Shown one piece after another: positions 11,330 through 20,210 of a DNA stretch of 64,000 bases. The DNA is taken from the NCBI RefSeq assembly GCF_004801295.1, contig NZ_SSOC01000003.1:595738-659737 (forward strand), read 5' to 3'. The position numbers were made by a program, and so were the translations under genes. Numbering within the stretch: position 1 is the first letter of the stretch; every line of letters starts with the position of its first letter. This stretch comes from Pseudothauera nasutitermitis. GTDB taxonomy: Bacteria > Pseudomonadota > Gammaproteobacteria > Burkholderiales > Rhodocyclaceae. The notes beneath the pieces are model-generated. The model saw only the letters and a list, made by a program, of their open reading frames with translations, did not search any database and was not told the origin of the DNA.

Positions 11330-14300
11330 TTACCTCACGGTTTCACGCCAGAATACGCGGCCCGTATCGGGGAGCGTGATCTGCGCCTTGCACGCGGCAA
11401 GATCAGGATATTCGTTGCAATCCGGCACTTCTGGTTCGGGGCAATCCTCTCCCTCGCAGGGCGGTTCGCAGTCCTCGCCTTCACAAGGAGGGGTCTCGCC
11501 GCCTCCGCTGTCACCGCCAGTACCACCAGAACCACCCACCACGATGCGCCCGCCTACCATGATCGGCGTACTCGGTATGCCAATACCAAAATCAACTGAA
11601 CTGAAATCACCGCCAAGATCGAATGGCGGATACACCAGGCGCCCGCCCGTGAATGGGTTGATGGCGTTCAGATACCCGCTTCCCCCCGCCACGCAGGGAT
11701 CTGCGCTGGGTACAAGACTGCTGGCGAGCAAGGTGGCTTCCTGCAGGAAGTACAGCACCGAACGGCTCGTAATCCGTTCTCCACTGGTTACATCGAAATC
11801 GAGGAACCAGCCTTTTCGGTTCACCATGTCTCCAGCGGTTGCGCTCGCCAGCAGCCGTGCCGCCTTGCCGTCGACGGTGAGCGAACTATCCGCCCAGGTC
11901 CGCTCGACAAGGATGTTGTTTTCCGTGCGGTGATTGCCGATACGATTCGTGCCGTCGTCGATCAGGCCGTACCAGGATTGCACCTGCGTGCTGACCGGGT
12001 CGGAGGCATAGATATAGCGACCGGTGCCGAACAAAACGAAGCGTTTGCCATAGTGTGTGCTGCCTGGCACGGTATTGAGCGCCGTGGTGAGCTGGGCACT
12101 GATCGGCTGTGCAGCCCCATCCGGATCCCGGGCAGTAAAAAGCGGAAGAGGGCTGCCACCACTGTTCCGATAATGCGAACGCCATGAATCGACACTGCCG
12201 CTCAGGTCGAAACGCCACACATTGCCGAGTTCATCGCCGGCATACACGGTATCAATCCGGCCATTGAGATTACGGTCGACAAGCGTGGGAGCGGACAGGC
12301 CGTTGCTGCCATTGACCCCGGTGTCGAGCTTTTTCAGGAGCGCGCCGCTCGACAGATCGAAGACATACAATACCGCACCGGCATTGGGGCTGTTGTTGCC
12401 GTTCCCCACGATCACGACGGCGTTGCCGTTCTCCAGTTGCGCGATCTGCGGAACCCCCAGGACGAAACCCAGGTCGTTATCCGCCGCGCCGCTGTATTCC
12501 CACAGCACGTCATCCTCGTCAAAATCATCTGGATCCGTCACATCCAGCGCGAACAACCCACGCGCACCACGCCCGGTAGAGCCGACCAGGATGTTCCTGT
12601 CGCCGCTCCATGTGCGCTTTGGAGAAACGGCAATCTCCCCATCCACGAACCAGGTGTGTACATACTCGGGATCGGCAAGTCGCGGAAGCTTCGAAAAAAT
12701 GTGGCTGGGAATGTATGCAAAGTGCTCAACCCCGGTTTCAGCATCGAACGCATGCAGCATGCCGTCATTCGCGCCGATGTATACCGTGTTGGAATCGGCG
12801 ACATAGTACGGCGACGAATGCACCATATCCCCCAGTGGCCGACCGCTGCCGGCCAATAGCGGCAGGCGGCTGCGCAGGGCGCCGCCATTACGGATCTCCT
12901 GGCTGGTGTCTCCGCGCAAATAGTTCAGCACACTCTCGCTACCGAGGACGTTCTGCTGCGCGGTCGACAATCCGCTCCAGAGAAACTGGACGGCGCCATC
13001 GCCCGCGCTATTGCGTGTATAGATCGTGCGTGAGTTGGCGGCGGGAAGCTGCTCGGAGGCGTGCCAAAGCGGCGTTTCCACAACGCCGCTCGCATCCACC
13101 GTGTAAGCGGTCAACTCGCCGTTCCAGCTGTCGCTGAAACGAGCTCGGAAAATCCGGCTGTCACTACGCAGTTCCTGGCCATTCGCGGCGATATTGCTGA
13201 TGCTGGTGGTGCGGGAAATGATGCTTTCGAAACTCGCCCGGAGCGCATCGTAAAGACCCAGTGGGTTCTGGACGAGGAAATAGGTATCCGGCACGCCATC
13301 TCCATCGGAATCCCATTCGACCAGTTGGTCGGGCCGGCTGTTGTTGTTGCGGTCGACGAATCCGCCCCATTTCGCGGCATACCACAAGGGGTCCTTGAGC
13401 AAACTGGCGGAAGAAGAGCCGGGCCCGAAGAAACGTTCGCTGTATGCTCTATCCCCCACGCAAACATCGTAACTTCCGTGCCCTGATTGTTTCCGGACGC
13501 AGGGCAGGCGGCTGCAAGCCGCCGGAGGGCTGGTAACGTCGCAGGCACCGGGGTCCATGTCCGGCGGTACGTTCAGGTAGTAATACTGGTCGTTGTGTTC
13601 ATCCTGCACGACTAGATAGACCCCATCCTTGGTCGTACCGGAGATCACGTAACCCATGCTGTGCTTGATGCCGCCCTCCTCGTACTCGGGCGTCAGCCTG
13701 ACACGCAAGCGGCCATCCGCCTCCACGGCAATCTCATAAACCACGATTGCATCCATGTCGTGGTCCGCACCCTGTTCGACGTCCTCGAAGTTGACGCGGA
13801 AGCGGGCGTAGTACCGGCCATCATTCACCGATGCATCGGCATCCTCAGCGGAGGAATTGGCAATCGTATCAACGTAGAAGTCGACGATCTGGTTGGTCGG
13901 CTGGAAGTTCCCCTTGGCGTTCGAAATGGAACTCCCGCCAACCGATTTCGCAAAAGGCACCAACGTAATGGTCGTGCCTCCCAGGGGCACTTCGATCTTC
14001 GGCAGCGGAGAACTGAGCACGACCGCATAGGTATCCACCGTCTGCCTGCCGCTGAGATCCGGGCGCAAATCGGTGGATTTGCCAAAATAGGCAACGGCGG
14101 CGGAATAATAGCTGCCCTGCTTTGTCGGCTCCTCCGGTGCGAGTCCTCGAATCGTTCCAAGCGAGGTGACATCCTTCGCGGTCGGTGCGCCGTCATAAAC
14201 ATCCTCGGATTGGCCGATATAACGCAGGCCCGCGATGTCGCCCTCGTAACCCGTGATGGTCGCGGCGATCTGCGAAACACTCAAGCCGCTAAGATCGCCG

Positions 14301-15718
14301 GAGAAACTACCAAACGCGGACCCCGGCAATTGATCCGAATCGAAGGACGGATTGATCCCGGAAACCACCAGCATGTTCGGCCGCGCGCACCAATGCGCAC
14401 TGGCCGCACTGCCCGTCTCATAAGGGTCATCCCAGGTGGCGACGGGCAAACCGATGTGCTGATCGTGGCTGCCCGATGTCGCATATGCCGAGGTGGCGGA
14501 TTTCTTGCCGGCGAAATACCTGAGGGTCTCGTACATCATCTCACCGATCGGATTACCCCAGTCGACGAACTCACCCTCCTGCATCGCCCGGGTCGTGACC
14601 CACCCGCCTCGGTAGGAGTTATCGGTACGGCCGTTATTGAAATCCCTGATGCGCAGACTGTTCAAAGTTTTGACAATCGTTGCATTATCCGTAAACACCC
14701 CCGTGCTCTGATTCACTTCAGAACGGAATGAGGACACCACCTTGCGCAGCACGCCCCCGGACATATTCTTGTTATAGCTGCCGGTCAACAGGCCAAAGTA
14801 CATCGCCTCGTTCTCGCCATACTCGTGCAGCAGCCCGGTCGGCTTGTAATTCCCGTTGGGATAGCGTTTGCATCCAGCATTGAAGCTTGCGGTACACACC
14901 TCTACGCGTACGGTATAGTCTGCCCGCGTACCATTATGGTTGCTTGAAGCAGCAAGAACGGGACGCTCGGACGAGGCCCACTGCCACACGCGTGTATTTT
15001 GGCTGTTGGTGATAACCCGCAGCAGTGGCGCACGGTCACTACAATCGCTTAGCGTGCTGCAATCGACACCATCGGTTGCAGTCAAACTGCCAAAGAAATG
15101 CCTGCGCGTACCACTACCGCTCGGCTGGGAAAGCGGCGTGTAGTCACTGATCAGATAACCGTCCACCGCGAGACTGGTGTATTCCTTGGCCCAGGAATGG
15201 GCATCCTGCGGGATGTAAGCGCGGCGCAGCACGGTCTGGGTCGACGTATCGACCTCGCGCATACCCCCGTAGAAAACCTTGCGCAACGCATCGATCCGGC
15301 TTGTGGTGACATAGTTCAGCCAGTTCCCGGACCATTTCCCCGGACATTTCCCAAGCTCTCCAGCGGCGGAATCAGGACTGAACAAGTCGGTCGTGGCACG
15401 TCCACCGGAATGGGTGTAGCACAGATCGGAATCAAACAGGCCGTAGTACGTGATATTCGGTTTGAAGCGGACATCCAGAATGCCATCCCCATCGAGATCG
15501 CTCGCGTCGTTATACGCCTCATAGAACAGCGTATGGTCCCGTCCAACCGTGAGCATGGTCATCGGCACGGAAACCTGCGAGGTAATCAGCGGCGTCTCCG
15601 GAATTACCTGTGCATTCACGGAGGTCTGTGCCGCGCACAAGGCCGACGTGGCAGCGCAAAGCACCGCGATCCGCTTGAACGGACTGAGTATTTGGCGAGA
15701 AACAGGATGTGTTGCCAT
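11330..15718 (-). CDS. pilY1: PilY1-type pilus tip adhesin/assembly factor
   Basis: The 1462-residue protein begins with a signal peptide (about residues 15-36, ending SVNAQ), so it is exported. A large variable N-terminal half is followed by the conserved C-terminal beta-propeller (PilC/PilY1 family): DMVHSSPYYVADSNTVYIGANDGMLH, RTWSGDRNILVGSTGRGARGLFALD, AGDELGNVWRFDLS. Three Asp/Asn-rich calcium-type loops are visible: DLDGDGILD near residue 75, DSDGDGVPD before the propeller, and DRNLNGRID inside it. The extreme C-terminus has a Gly-rich stretch and a Cys-rich repeat (PCEGEDC twice). PilY1 acts at the pilus tip in adhesion, surface sensing and extension; calcium controls it in Pseudomonas. 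Confidence 0.93.
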   Translation of the reverse strand: MATHPVSRQILSPFKRIAVLCAATSALCAAQTSVNAQVIPETPLITSQVSVPMTMLTVGRDHTLFYEAYNDASDLDGDGILDVRFKPNITYYGLFDSDLCYTHSGGRATTDLFSPDSAAGELGKCPGKWSGNWLNYVTTSRIDALRKVFYGGMREVDTSTQTVLRRAYIPQDAHSWAKEYTSLAVDGYLISDYTPLSQPSGSGTRRHFFGSLTATDGVDCSTLSDCSDRAPLLRVITNSQNTRVWQWASSERPVLAASSNHNGTRADYTVRVEVCTASFNAGCKRYPNGNYKPTGLLHEYGENEAMYFGLLTGSYNKNMSGGVLRKVVSSFRSEVNQSTGVFTDNATIVKTLNSLRIRDFNNGRTDNSYRGGWVTTRAMQEGEFVDWGNPIGEMMYETLRYFAGKKSATSAYATSGSHDQHIGLPVATWDDPYETGSAASAHWCARPNMLVVSGINPSFDSDQLPGSAFGSFSGDLSGLSVSQIAATITGYEGDIAGLRYIGQSEDVYDGAPTAKDVTSLGTIRGLAPEEPTKQGSYYSAAVAYFGKSTDLRPDLSGRQTVDTYAVVLSSPLPKIEVPLGGTTITLVPFAKSVGGSSISNAKGNFQPTNQIVDFYVDTIANSSAEDADASVNDGRYYARFRVNFEDVEQGADHDMDAIVVYEIAVEADGRLRVRLTPEYEEGGIKHSMGYVISGTTKDGVYLVVQDEHNDQYYYLNVPPDMDPGACDVTSPPAACSRLPCVRKQSGHGSYDVCVGDRAYSERFFGPGSSSASLLKDPLWYAAKWGGFVDRNNNSRPDQLVEWDSDGDGVPDTYFLVQNPLGLYDALRASFESIISRTTSISNIAANGQELRSDSRIFRARFSDSWNGELTAYTVDASGVVETPLWHASEQLPAANSRTIYTRNSAGDGAVQFLWSGLSTAQQNVLGSESVLNYLRGDTSQEIRNGGALRSRLPLLAGSGRPLGDMVHSSPYYVADSNTVYIGANDGMLHAFDAETGVEHFAYIPSHIFSKLPRLADPEYVHTWFVDGEIAVSPKRTWSGDRNILVGSTGRGARGLFALDVTDPDDFDEDDVLWEYSGAADNDLGFVLGVPQIAQLENGNAVVIVGNGNNSPNAGAVLYVFDLSSGALLKKLDTGVNGSNGLSAPTLVDRNLNGRIDTVYAGDELGNVWRFDLSGSVDSWRSHYRNSGGSPLPLFTARDPDGAAQPISAQLTTALNTVPGSTHYGKRFVLFGTGRYIYASDPVSTQVQSWYGLIDDGTNRIGNHRTENNILVERTWADSSLTVDGKAARLLASATAGDMVNRKGWFLDFDVTSGERITSRSVLYFLQEATLLASSLVPSADPCVAGGSGYLNAINPFTGGRLVYPPFDLGGDFSSVDFGIGIPSTPIMVGGRIVVGGSGGTGGDSGGGETPPCEGEDCEPPCEGEDCPEPEVPDCNEYPDLAACKAQITLPDTGRVFWRETVR

Positions 15719-15765
15719 GATGGCTCTCGGCGAGAATACGGGGGGTTGGCCCGGATAGTTTGTTT

Positions 15766-16266
15766 TCAGGGTCTGGTGACGTAAATCGTCTGCAACTCGA
15801 CACTGGCCCGGTCATTATCGGAACTGCGCGCGGTAATGCGGTAACGCTTGCAGTTTGCTTCTTCGGTGTTTCCCTGCCGTATGTCGCCCGAGCAAGGGAA
15901 ATACCCATCGTGCTCATCATCCTCGGAATCCAGCCACTCGACCCGGTACGTCAGATTCGCAGGCGGCGTGGCATTCCCAGCATTGCCCGCCGCCAAAAGC
16001 AGAGCCCCCACATCGACGGCCTGCCAGTTAACGTCGTCATAGACATCATTTCTGGCGTCAGCCTCTCCAAGCCGCAGCGCGGCCTCCGCCGCCTGGAATG
16101 CCAGGGCCCGGTCAAAGGTATTCGCGGTCATGCGCTCCTCCATTGTCACGGTACGCACGCTGGAGAGGCCGAGCAGGGTCAATACGACGAGAATGATCAG
16201 TGCGACGATGAGCGCGATGCCACGCTGTGCGGAAGAAGATAGGCGCATGCAGTTCCTTCTAGTCAT
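15766..16266 (-). CDS. pilX: Type IV pilus minor pilin PilX
   Basis: A 166-residue protein with the PilX N-terminus: a short basic leader, then QRGIALIVALIILVVLTLLGLSSVRTV as the hydrophobic helix, followed by MEERMTANTFDRALAFQAAEAALR, the hallmark segment of PilX. The processing site is G|IALIV, without the usual Glu at mature position 5, as in other PilX proteins. It overlaps pilW by 8 bp and lies 47 bp upstream of pilY1. It is expected to join PilV, PilW and FimT in the priming complex at the pilus tip. Confidence 0.9.
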   Translation of the reverse strand: MTRRNCMRLSSSAQRGIALIVALIILVVLTLLGLSSVRTVTMEERMTANTFDRALAFQAAEAALRLGEADARNDVYDDVNWQAVDVGALLLAAGNAGNATPPANLTYRVEWLDSEDDEHDGYFPCSGDIRQGNTEEANCKRYRITARSSDNDRASVELQTIYVTRP

Positions 16267-17308
16267 TGACCCACTCCCTGTGGCGCAGGCTGACGACCTG
16301 GGTCAGCGTACGCTGCAGATTGTTCCCGTCCGCACCCACCGCATCCAGTGATTCGAGCGTGAGATCGACACGCACGGCGGTGACCAATCTACCTTCGGGG
16401 CCATTGGCCCAGACTTCCGTACCGTTCGCGGTCGCGTGCAGTTGAGCGATATCGCGGTAGGTTTCGGCAGCAACGTTCCCCGAGCGCGTCAGGTACGTGA
16501 TCTGCATATTCACCACCCCTTCCGCTATCTCCTGCATCCCGCCTTGAACGGTGGTTCCTGCAGTTGCATCGTTCGTGCTGATGATGCGGTACAGGGAGCG
16601 CCCACCACGGCCGTTGTCACGAACCAGCCATACGGAAGTCGAAAGTTTTCCGATCAGCCCGTCATCGTCGAGTCCATCCGAAAACGCGCCATCAAATACC
16701 GAGGACAGATCGACACCATTGGCATATCCCATTTGGTTTCCATTGACGTTCGCCACTTCGAAGAGCATGGAGCGTTTGTGATCGCAAGCCATCAGTACAT
16801 CACCGACTGCGAAACCATGCGCAGCACCCAGGTCGAAGATCCGCCCGGCAACATCCTGGCTCGCATAGCCGAGGGTTTCGTGCAGCGATGCGGTGCGCAG
16901 CATGAGCGCATCGCTGCCATTGACCTGCTGGGCAGCCGCGACTCCCGCCGGCAGGGGGTAATCCGGATCGCCGAGTCGATAGCCCACCAGGCCACCTTCG
17001 GTAATCCCATGTTCGCCCGGCCACCTCATCCAGACCGATTGCGGGTTGCCCGTAACGATTTGATTTGTGAAGTAACCGCTTCGACCGCAGGGCATGCCCC
17101 CGGCCTCGCGGATATCCCGCGCCATCAACTCGAAGGCAATCCGCACGCTGTCCTGCATGCGGGCGAGGTTTTCAGTCAGTCTGTAGGTTTGACGCTGGGC
17201 GACATAGACGCTGCTGACCCCGAGCACCAGCAGCAAGCCAAGCGCCAACGCGACCATGAGCTCCACCAGGGTGAAACCATTGCGGGGAGAGCGGACAAGA
17301 TGGGCCAT
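16259..17308 (-). CDS. pilW: Type IV pilus minor pilin PilW
   Basis: The 349-residue protein has a type IV prepilin start: leader MAHLVRSPRNG, then FTLVELMVALALGLLLVLGVSSVYVAQRQTY, with Glu at mature position 5. The following region LTENLARMQDSVRIAFELMARDIREAGG is typical of PilW. The large C-terminal globular domain ends in RTLTQVVSLRHRE. It lies between pilV (5 bp gap) and pilX (8 bp overlap), so translation is likely coupled. Role by family: minor pilin of the tip complex, needed for pilus assembly and for presenting PilY1. Confidence 0.92.
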   Translation of the reverse strand: MAHLVRSPRNGFTLVELMVALALGLLLVLGVSSVYVAQRQTYRLTENLARMQDSVRIAFELMARDIREAGGMPCGRSGYFTNQIVTGNPQSVWMRWPGEHGITEGGLVGYRLGDPDYPLPAGVAAAQQVNGSDALMLRTASLHETLGYASQDVAGRIFDLGAAHGFAVGDVLMACDHKRSMLFEVANVNGNQMGYANGVDLSSVFDGAFSDGLDDDGLIGKLSTSVWLVRDNGRGGRSLYRIISTNDATAGTTVQGGMQEIAEGVVNMQITYLTRSGNVAAETYRDIAQLHATANGTEVWANGPEGRLVTAVRVDLTLESLDAVGADGNNLQRTLTQVVSLRHREWVND

Positions 17309-17313
17309 GAGCT

Positions 17314-17775
17314 TTACAGTCGGCTGGTAAATGAAAAGGTCTGCGCATTACCACCCGCCATGGCGCGTTCATCGTTCCATTGGATGTAGATGGTGCAGAC
17401 ATTGTTGGCCACGCAGGCAATCCGGGCGCATGTGGAGTCGACATTGCCCAGTTGATCCTTGAGTGACTGGAACCATATATTTAGATCCCTGGAGCGGCGG
17501 TCGCCCCCGGCACCGGGTACCGCGCAGGTCATGTTATTGCCGGTGTCGTAGCTTGCCGCCCGATTGGCTCGCATGGCATCGAGCATCAGATAACTCAGCA
17601 TGACGGCCTGCGTGCGCTGGTAGCTGCTCTGATTGTTCTTGGTCGCGTTGATCTGCAACGCCGCCATGCCCAGCAGGCCCACGGACAGCACGACGACCGC
17701 TATCAGCACCTCCAGCAGACTGAAACCACCTTCGCCCTGTCCAGCATTGCGGGCCCGCGAGAACCTATTCGACAC
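17314..17775 (-). CDS. pilV: Type IV pilus modification/minor pilin PilV
   Basis: The 153-residue protein has the prepilin motif GEGG|FSLLEVLIAVVVLSVGLLG, then MAALQINATKNNQSSYQRTQAV, characteristic of PilV. Four Cys residues in the globular part may form disulfides. Its start overlaps the end of fimT by 11 bp and it is followed by pilW after 5 bp. PilV is one of the minor pilins that initiate pilus polymerisation. Confidence 0.9.
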   Translation of the reverse strand: MSNRFSRARNAGQGEGGFSLLEVLIAVVVLSVGLLGMAALQINATKNNQSSYQRTQAVMLSYLMLDAMRANRAASYDTGNNMTCAVPGAGGDRRSRDLNIWFQSLKDQLGNVDSTCARIACVANNVCTIYIQWNDERAMAGGNAQTFSFTSRL

Positions 17776-18253
17776 GAATACCTCCAGCGGTAATGACGAT
17801 GGTTCTGGTTATTCCATCTTGAGTGAGTTCAAGCTCCCCATCGTTATTCAAGGCAGACAGCCCTCCTGCACGAAAACTCAGGCAATCATGGTCCGCCAGA
17901 TCAGCGCCATCCAGACCGTCGGTATCAGTATCGATGCCGTTGCGCACCTCCCCTTCCCGGAAGTTGTTCATGGGCACCGCAGTGTCCCCGACCACCCATG
18001 CGCCTGAATCTGCGATGCAGAAGCGTGTTGTTGCATTGCGCCGAATGGCTTCGCTCCTGGCAAAATGCAGCGCCGCCACCAGTTCGTTGGTGGACGCACT
18101 GAGCCGGTTGCGTGCCACCATGCCCTGGAAGGACGGGACGGCAATTGCTGCAAGAATGGCCAGCACGACGAGCGTCACCATAAGCTCGATGAGCGTGAAA
18201 CCTCGAATACCGGTTTGCGCCGGGCAACAAAAAAGTATGGGTTTGGCTGACAT
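17765..18253 (-). CDS. fimT: FimT/FimU-type (GspH) minor pilin
   Basis: A 162-residue minor pilin of the GspH/FimT family. After a leader of about 20 residues comes the cleavage site IRG|FTLIELMVTLVVLAILAAIAVPSFQ, then NRLSASTNELVAALHFARSEAIRRN, a strong GspH/FimT signature. The start MSAKPILF at 18253 is preferred; an in-frame ATG at 18271 would add six residues. It is the first gene of the minor pilin operon and is divergent from the sensor kinase at 18321, leaving a 67-bp shared upstream region. Confidence 0.88.
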   Translation of the reverse strand: MSAKPILFCCPAQTGIRGFTLIELMVTLVVLAILAAIAVPSFQGMVARNRLSASTNELVAALHFARSEAIRRNATTRFCIADSGAWVVGDTAVPMNNFREGEVRNGIDTDTDGLDGADLADHDCLSFRAGGLSALNNDGELELTQDGITRTIVITAGGIRVE

Positions 18254-18320
18254 CGCGGTTCGTTCTACCATGGCATTCGGATGGAACTTAACGCACAGGG
18301 CAAAGCCAGAACAGGCGAAC

Positions 18321-19367
18321 ATGGACGGGCGGTCGTTTTTCTCCGACAGACGGCAGGCGGTGATCTGGCAGCGTGGCTGTCGGGTGGAGGGGCTGCTGCT
18401 ATGCATCGCCCTGGGCATCGGTGTTGCCGCCCTGCTGGCGGTGGCGCCTGGGGCGCCGGGCAACCGCTTGGAACGCTTCGGTCTGTTCGGCTTTTTTGCG
18501 TTGTGGGTGGTATTACCCTGGTACCTCGTTTCCTGTGCTTTGCTGCGCACCTGGCGCGTACACCCGGCACTGAAAGCGGGCACGGCTCTGCTCATACTGT
18601 TTGCTTGGTCCCTGTCCGTGGGGGCAGCCACCTTCGCACTGATTGAACCGCTGGGACTCATCGATACGACTTTCCAGCAATTTCTCGGCGATGTCGCCAT
18701 ACTCGGCGTCATCCTGGTGGCAATCCTGTTTCTGGTCGGCTGGCAGGCCGCGTGGCTGTGGCACTGGCGCTTGCGCTCTTCCGCAGCCGAGGCACAGGCA
18801 CTGGGCGCACGCCTGCAGCCACACTTTCTGTTCAACAGCCTCAACGGCATCAGCGAACTGGTCGCTACCGACGCGGCCCGCGCGGAAAGCATGATCGAGG
18901 CCCTCTCCCGCATGCTGCGCGCCCATCTTGATAGCGGTTCGATCGTGCTGCTATCACAGGAACTTGCCTTGGTGCGTGACTATCTGGCGCTGGAGTCGAT
19001 GCGCCTCGGTGACCGCCTGCAAGTCGCCTGGAAAGTCGCCGGCGGTCTACCCGATCCAGCCGTGCCCTCATTCTGCGTACAGACGTTGGTCGAGAATGCG
19101 GTACGCCATGGCGTCGCACACATGCCCAATGGAGGAGAGCTCCGCATCGAGTTGAGCACGGACTCCCGGCAACTGCATGTCGAGATTGACAACGATCTGC
19201 CCGAACACGGCGCTGACCGAGTTGCCCAGGGCGCCGTCGGAATTGGCCTGCCGAGCGCGCGAGCGCGTCTGGCCGAATTCTTCGGCACCACGGCGACGCT
19301 CGAAACCCGCCAGGCTGACGGGCGGTTCCTGGCGCGGCTCAGCCTGCCCTTGGCCAAGGACAAGTAG
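18321..19367 (+). CDS. algZ: AlgZ/FimS-type (LytS family) sensor histidine kinase
   Basis: The protein (348 residues) has four predicted transmembrane helices in its N-terminal 150 residues and then a His_kinase domain of the LytS/AlgZ type: LGARLQPHFLFNSLNGISEL carries the phospho-accepting His. The ATPase part has VENAVRHGVAHMPNGG and GIGLPSARARL. MDGRSFFSD at 18321 was chosen as start from family length; an upstream ATG at 18270 exists. It sits head-to-head with the pilin operon and 6 bp before the LytTR regulator. In Pseudomonas the FimS/AlgR pair controls the fimU-pilVWXY1Y2E operon, so the same link is likely here. Confidence 0.88.
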   Translation: MDGRSFFSDRRQAVIWQRGCRVEGLLLCIALGIGVAALLAVAPGAPGNRLERFGLFGFFALWVVLPWYLVSCALLRTWRVHPALKAGTALLILFAWSLSVGAATFALIEPLGLIDTTFQQFLGDVAILGVILVAILFLVGWQAAWLWHWRLRSSAAEAQALGARLQPHFLFNSLNGISELVATDAARAESMIEALSRMLRAHLDSGSIVLLSQELALVRDYLALESMRLGDRLQVAWKVAGGLPDPAVPSFCVQTLVENAVRHGVAHMPNGGELRIELSTDSRQLHVEIDNDLPEHGADRVAQGAVGIGLPSARARLAEFFGTTATLETRQADGRFLARLSLPLAKDK

Positions 19368-19373
19368 CCCGAG

Positions 19374-20102
19374 ATGCTGGAAATACTCATCGTCGACGAC
19401 GAACCCCTCGCCCGCGCCCGTCTGCGCCGCTTGCTCGCCACCTATCCCGATGCCCGGCTGGCCGGCGAAGCCGACAGCGCCGCGGGGCTGCGCGAGCAGA
19501 TCGCGCGCCATGCCCCCGACCTGGTCATCCTGGACATCGAAATGCCCGGCGAGGATGGCTTGTCCGCCGCGCACTGGCTGGCCGGCCGGGCCGATCCGCC
19601 GGCGGTCATCTTCGTCACCGCGCATCCGAACTTCGCACTGGAAGCCTTCTCCACCCATGCCGACGGCTACCTGCTGAAGCCGGTTTCCACCGAACAGCTG
19701 CACGCCGCGATCGATGCCGCCCGTCGCCCGACGCGCGCGGCACGCGCCGGCACGCCGGCCTCCGCGCCCGACGATCCGCTGGTGGCGGTCGCCGCGGGGC
19801 GGCGCACCCGGCTGCTGCACCCCGGGGAAATCATCGCCCTGCGTGCCGAGGACAAGGGCGTTACGGTATTCACCCGGAACGGCCCGTACTTCGTCGATGG
19901 CAGCCTGAAGGAGCTTGAAGTCCGTCTGGACGCGGCCGGCTTTCTGCGCGTGCATCGCGCCTGGCTGGTGGCCCGTGCGTCGATCCGCGCGCTGGAGCGC
20001 GACGCCATCGGCCGGCACTGGCTGGAAGTAAACGGCCTGCCGGAACCCGTACCCGTCAGCCGCCGCCAGCTTCCCGGCCTGCAGGAACGCCTGCGCCACT
20101 GA
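19374..20102 (+). CDS. algR: AlgR-type LytTR response regulator
   Basis: The 242-residue protein has a receiver domain (MLEILIVDDEPLARARLRRLL, phospho-acceptor Asp54 in VILDIEMPG, Lys in YLLKPVS) and a C-terminal LytTR DNA-binding domain (residues about 135-240), recognised by IIALRAEDKGVTVFTRNG, DGSLKELEVRLDAAGFLRVHRAWLV and the end PVSRRQLPGLQERL. It follows the AlgZ-like kinase by 6 bp. The order algZ-algR-argH with hemC nearby mirrors the Pseudomonas arrangement and supports orthology to AlgR. Confidence 0.9.
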   Translation: MLEILIVDDEPLARARLRRLLATYPDARLAGEADSAAGLREQIARHAPDLVILDIEMPGEDGLSAAHWLAGRADPPAVIFVTAHPNFALEAFSTHADGYLLKPVSTEQLHAAIDAARRPTRAARAGTPASAPDDPLVAVAAGRRTRLLHPGEIIALRAEDKGVTVFTRNGPYFVDGSLKELEVRLDAAGFLRVHRAWLVARASIRALERDAIGRHWLEVNGLPEPVPVSRRQLPGLQERLRH

Positions 20103-20210
20103 GCCCGCCCTCCCGTCCAGGGTTTATACTGCGCAGCGCCCGCGCCCGGCATGCCGCCGGCTGCGCCCCCGGCCCGCTTTCCGGCCGCAACACCGTACGC
20201 TTTCATCACC

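Noticed and set aside
11460..11540. Short repeats possibly indicating a tandem or CRISPR-like array
   Set aside because: They are the codons of the PCEGEDC and Gly-rich segments of PilY1, not a DNA repeat array. No CRISPR structure was seen anywhere.
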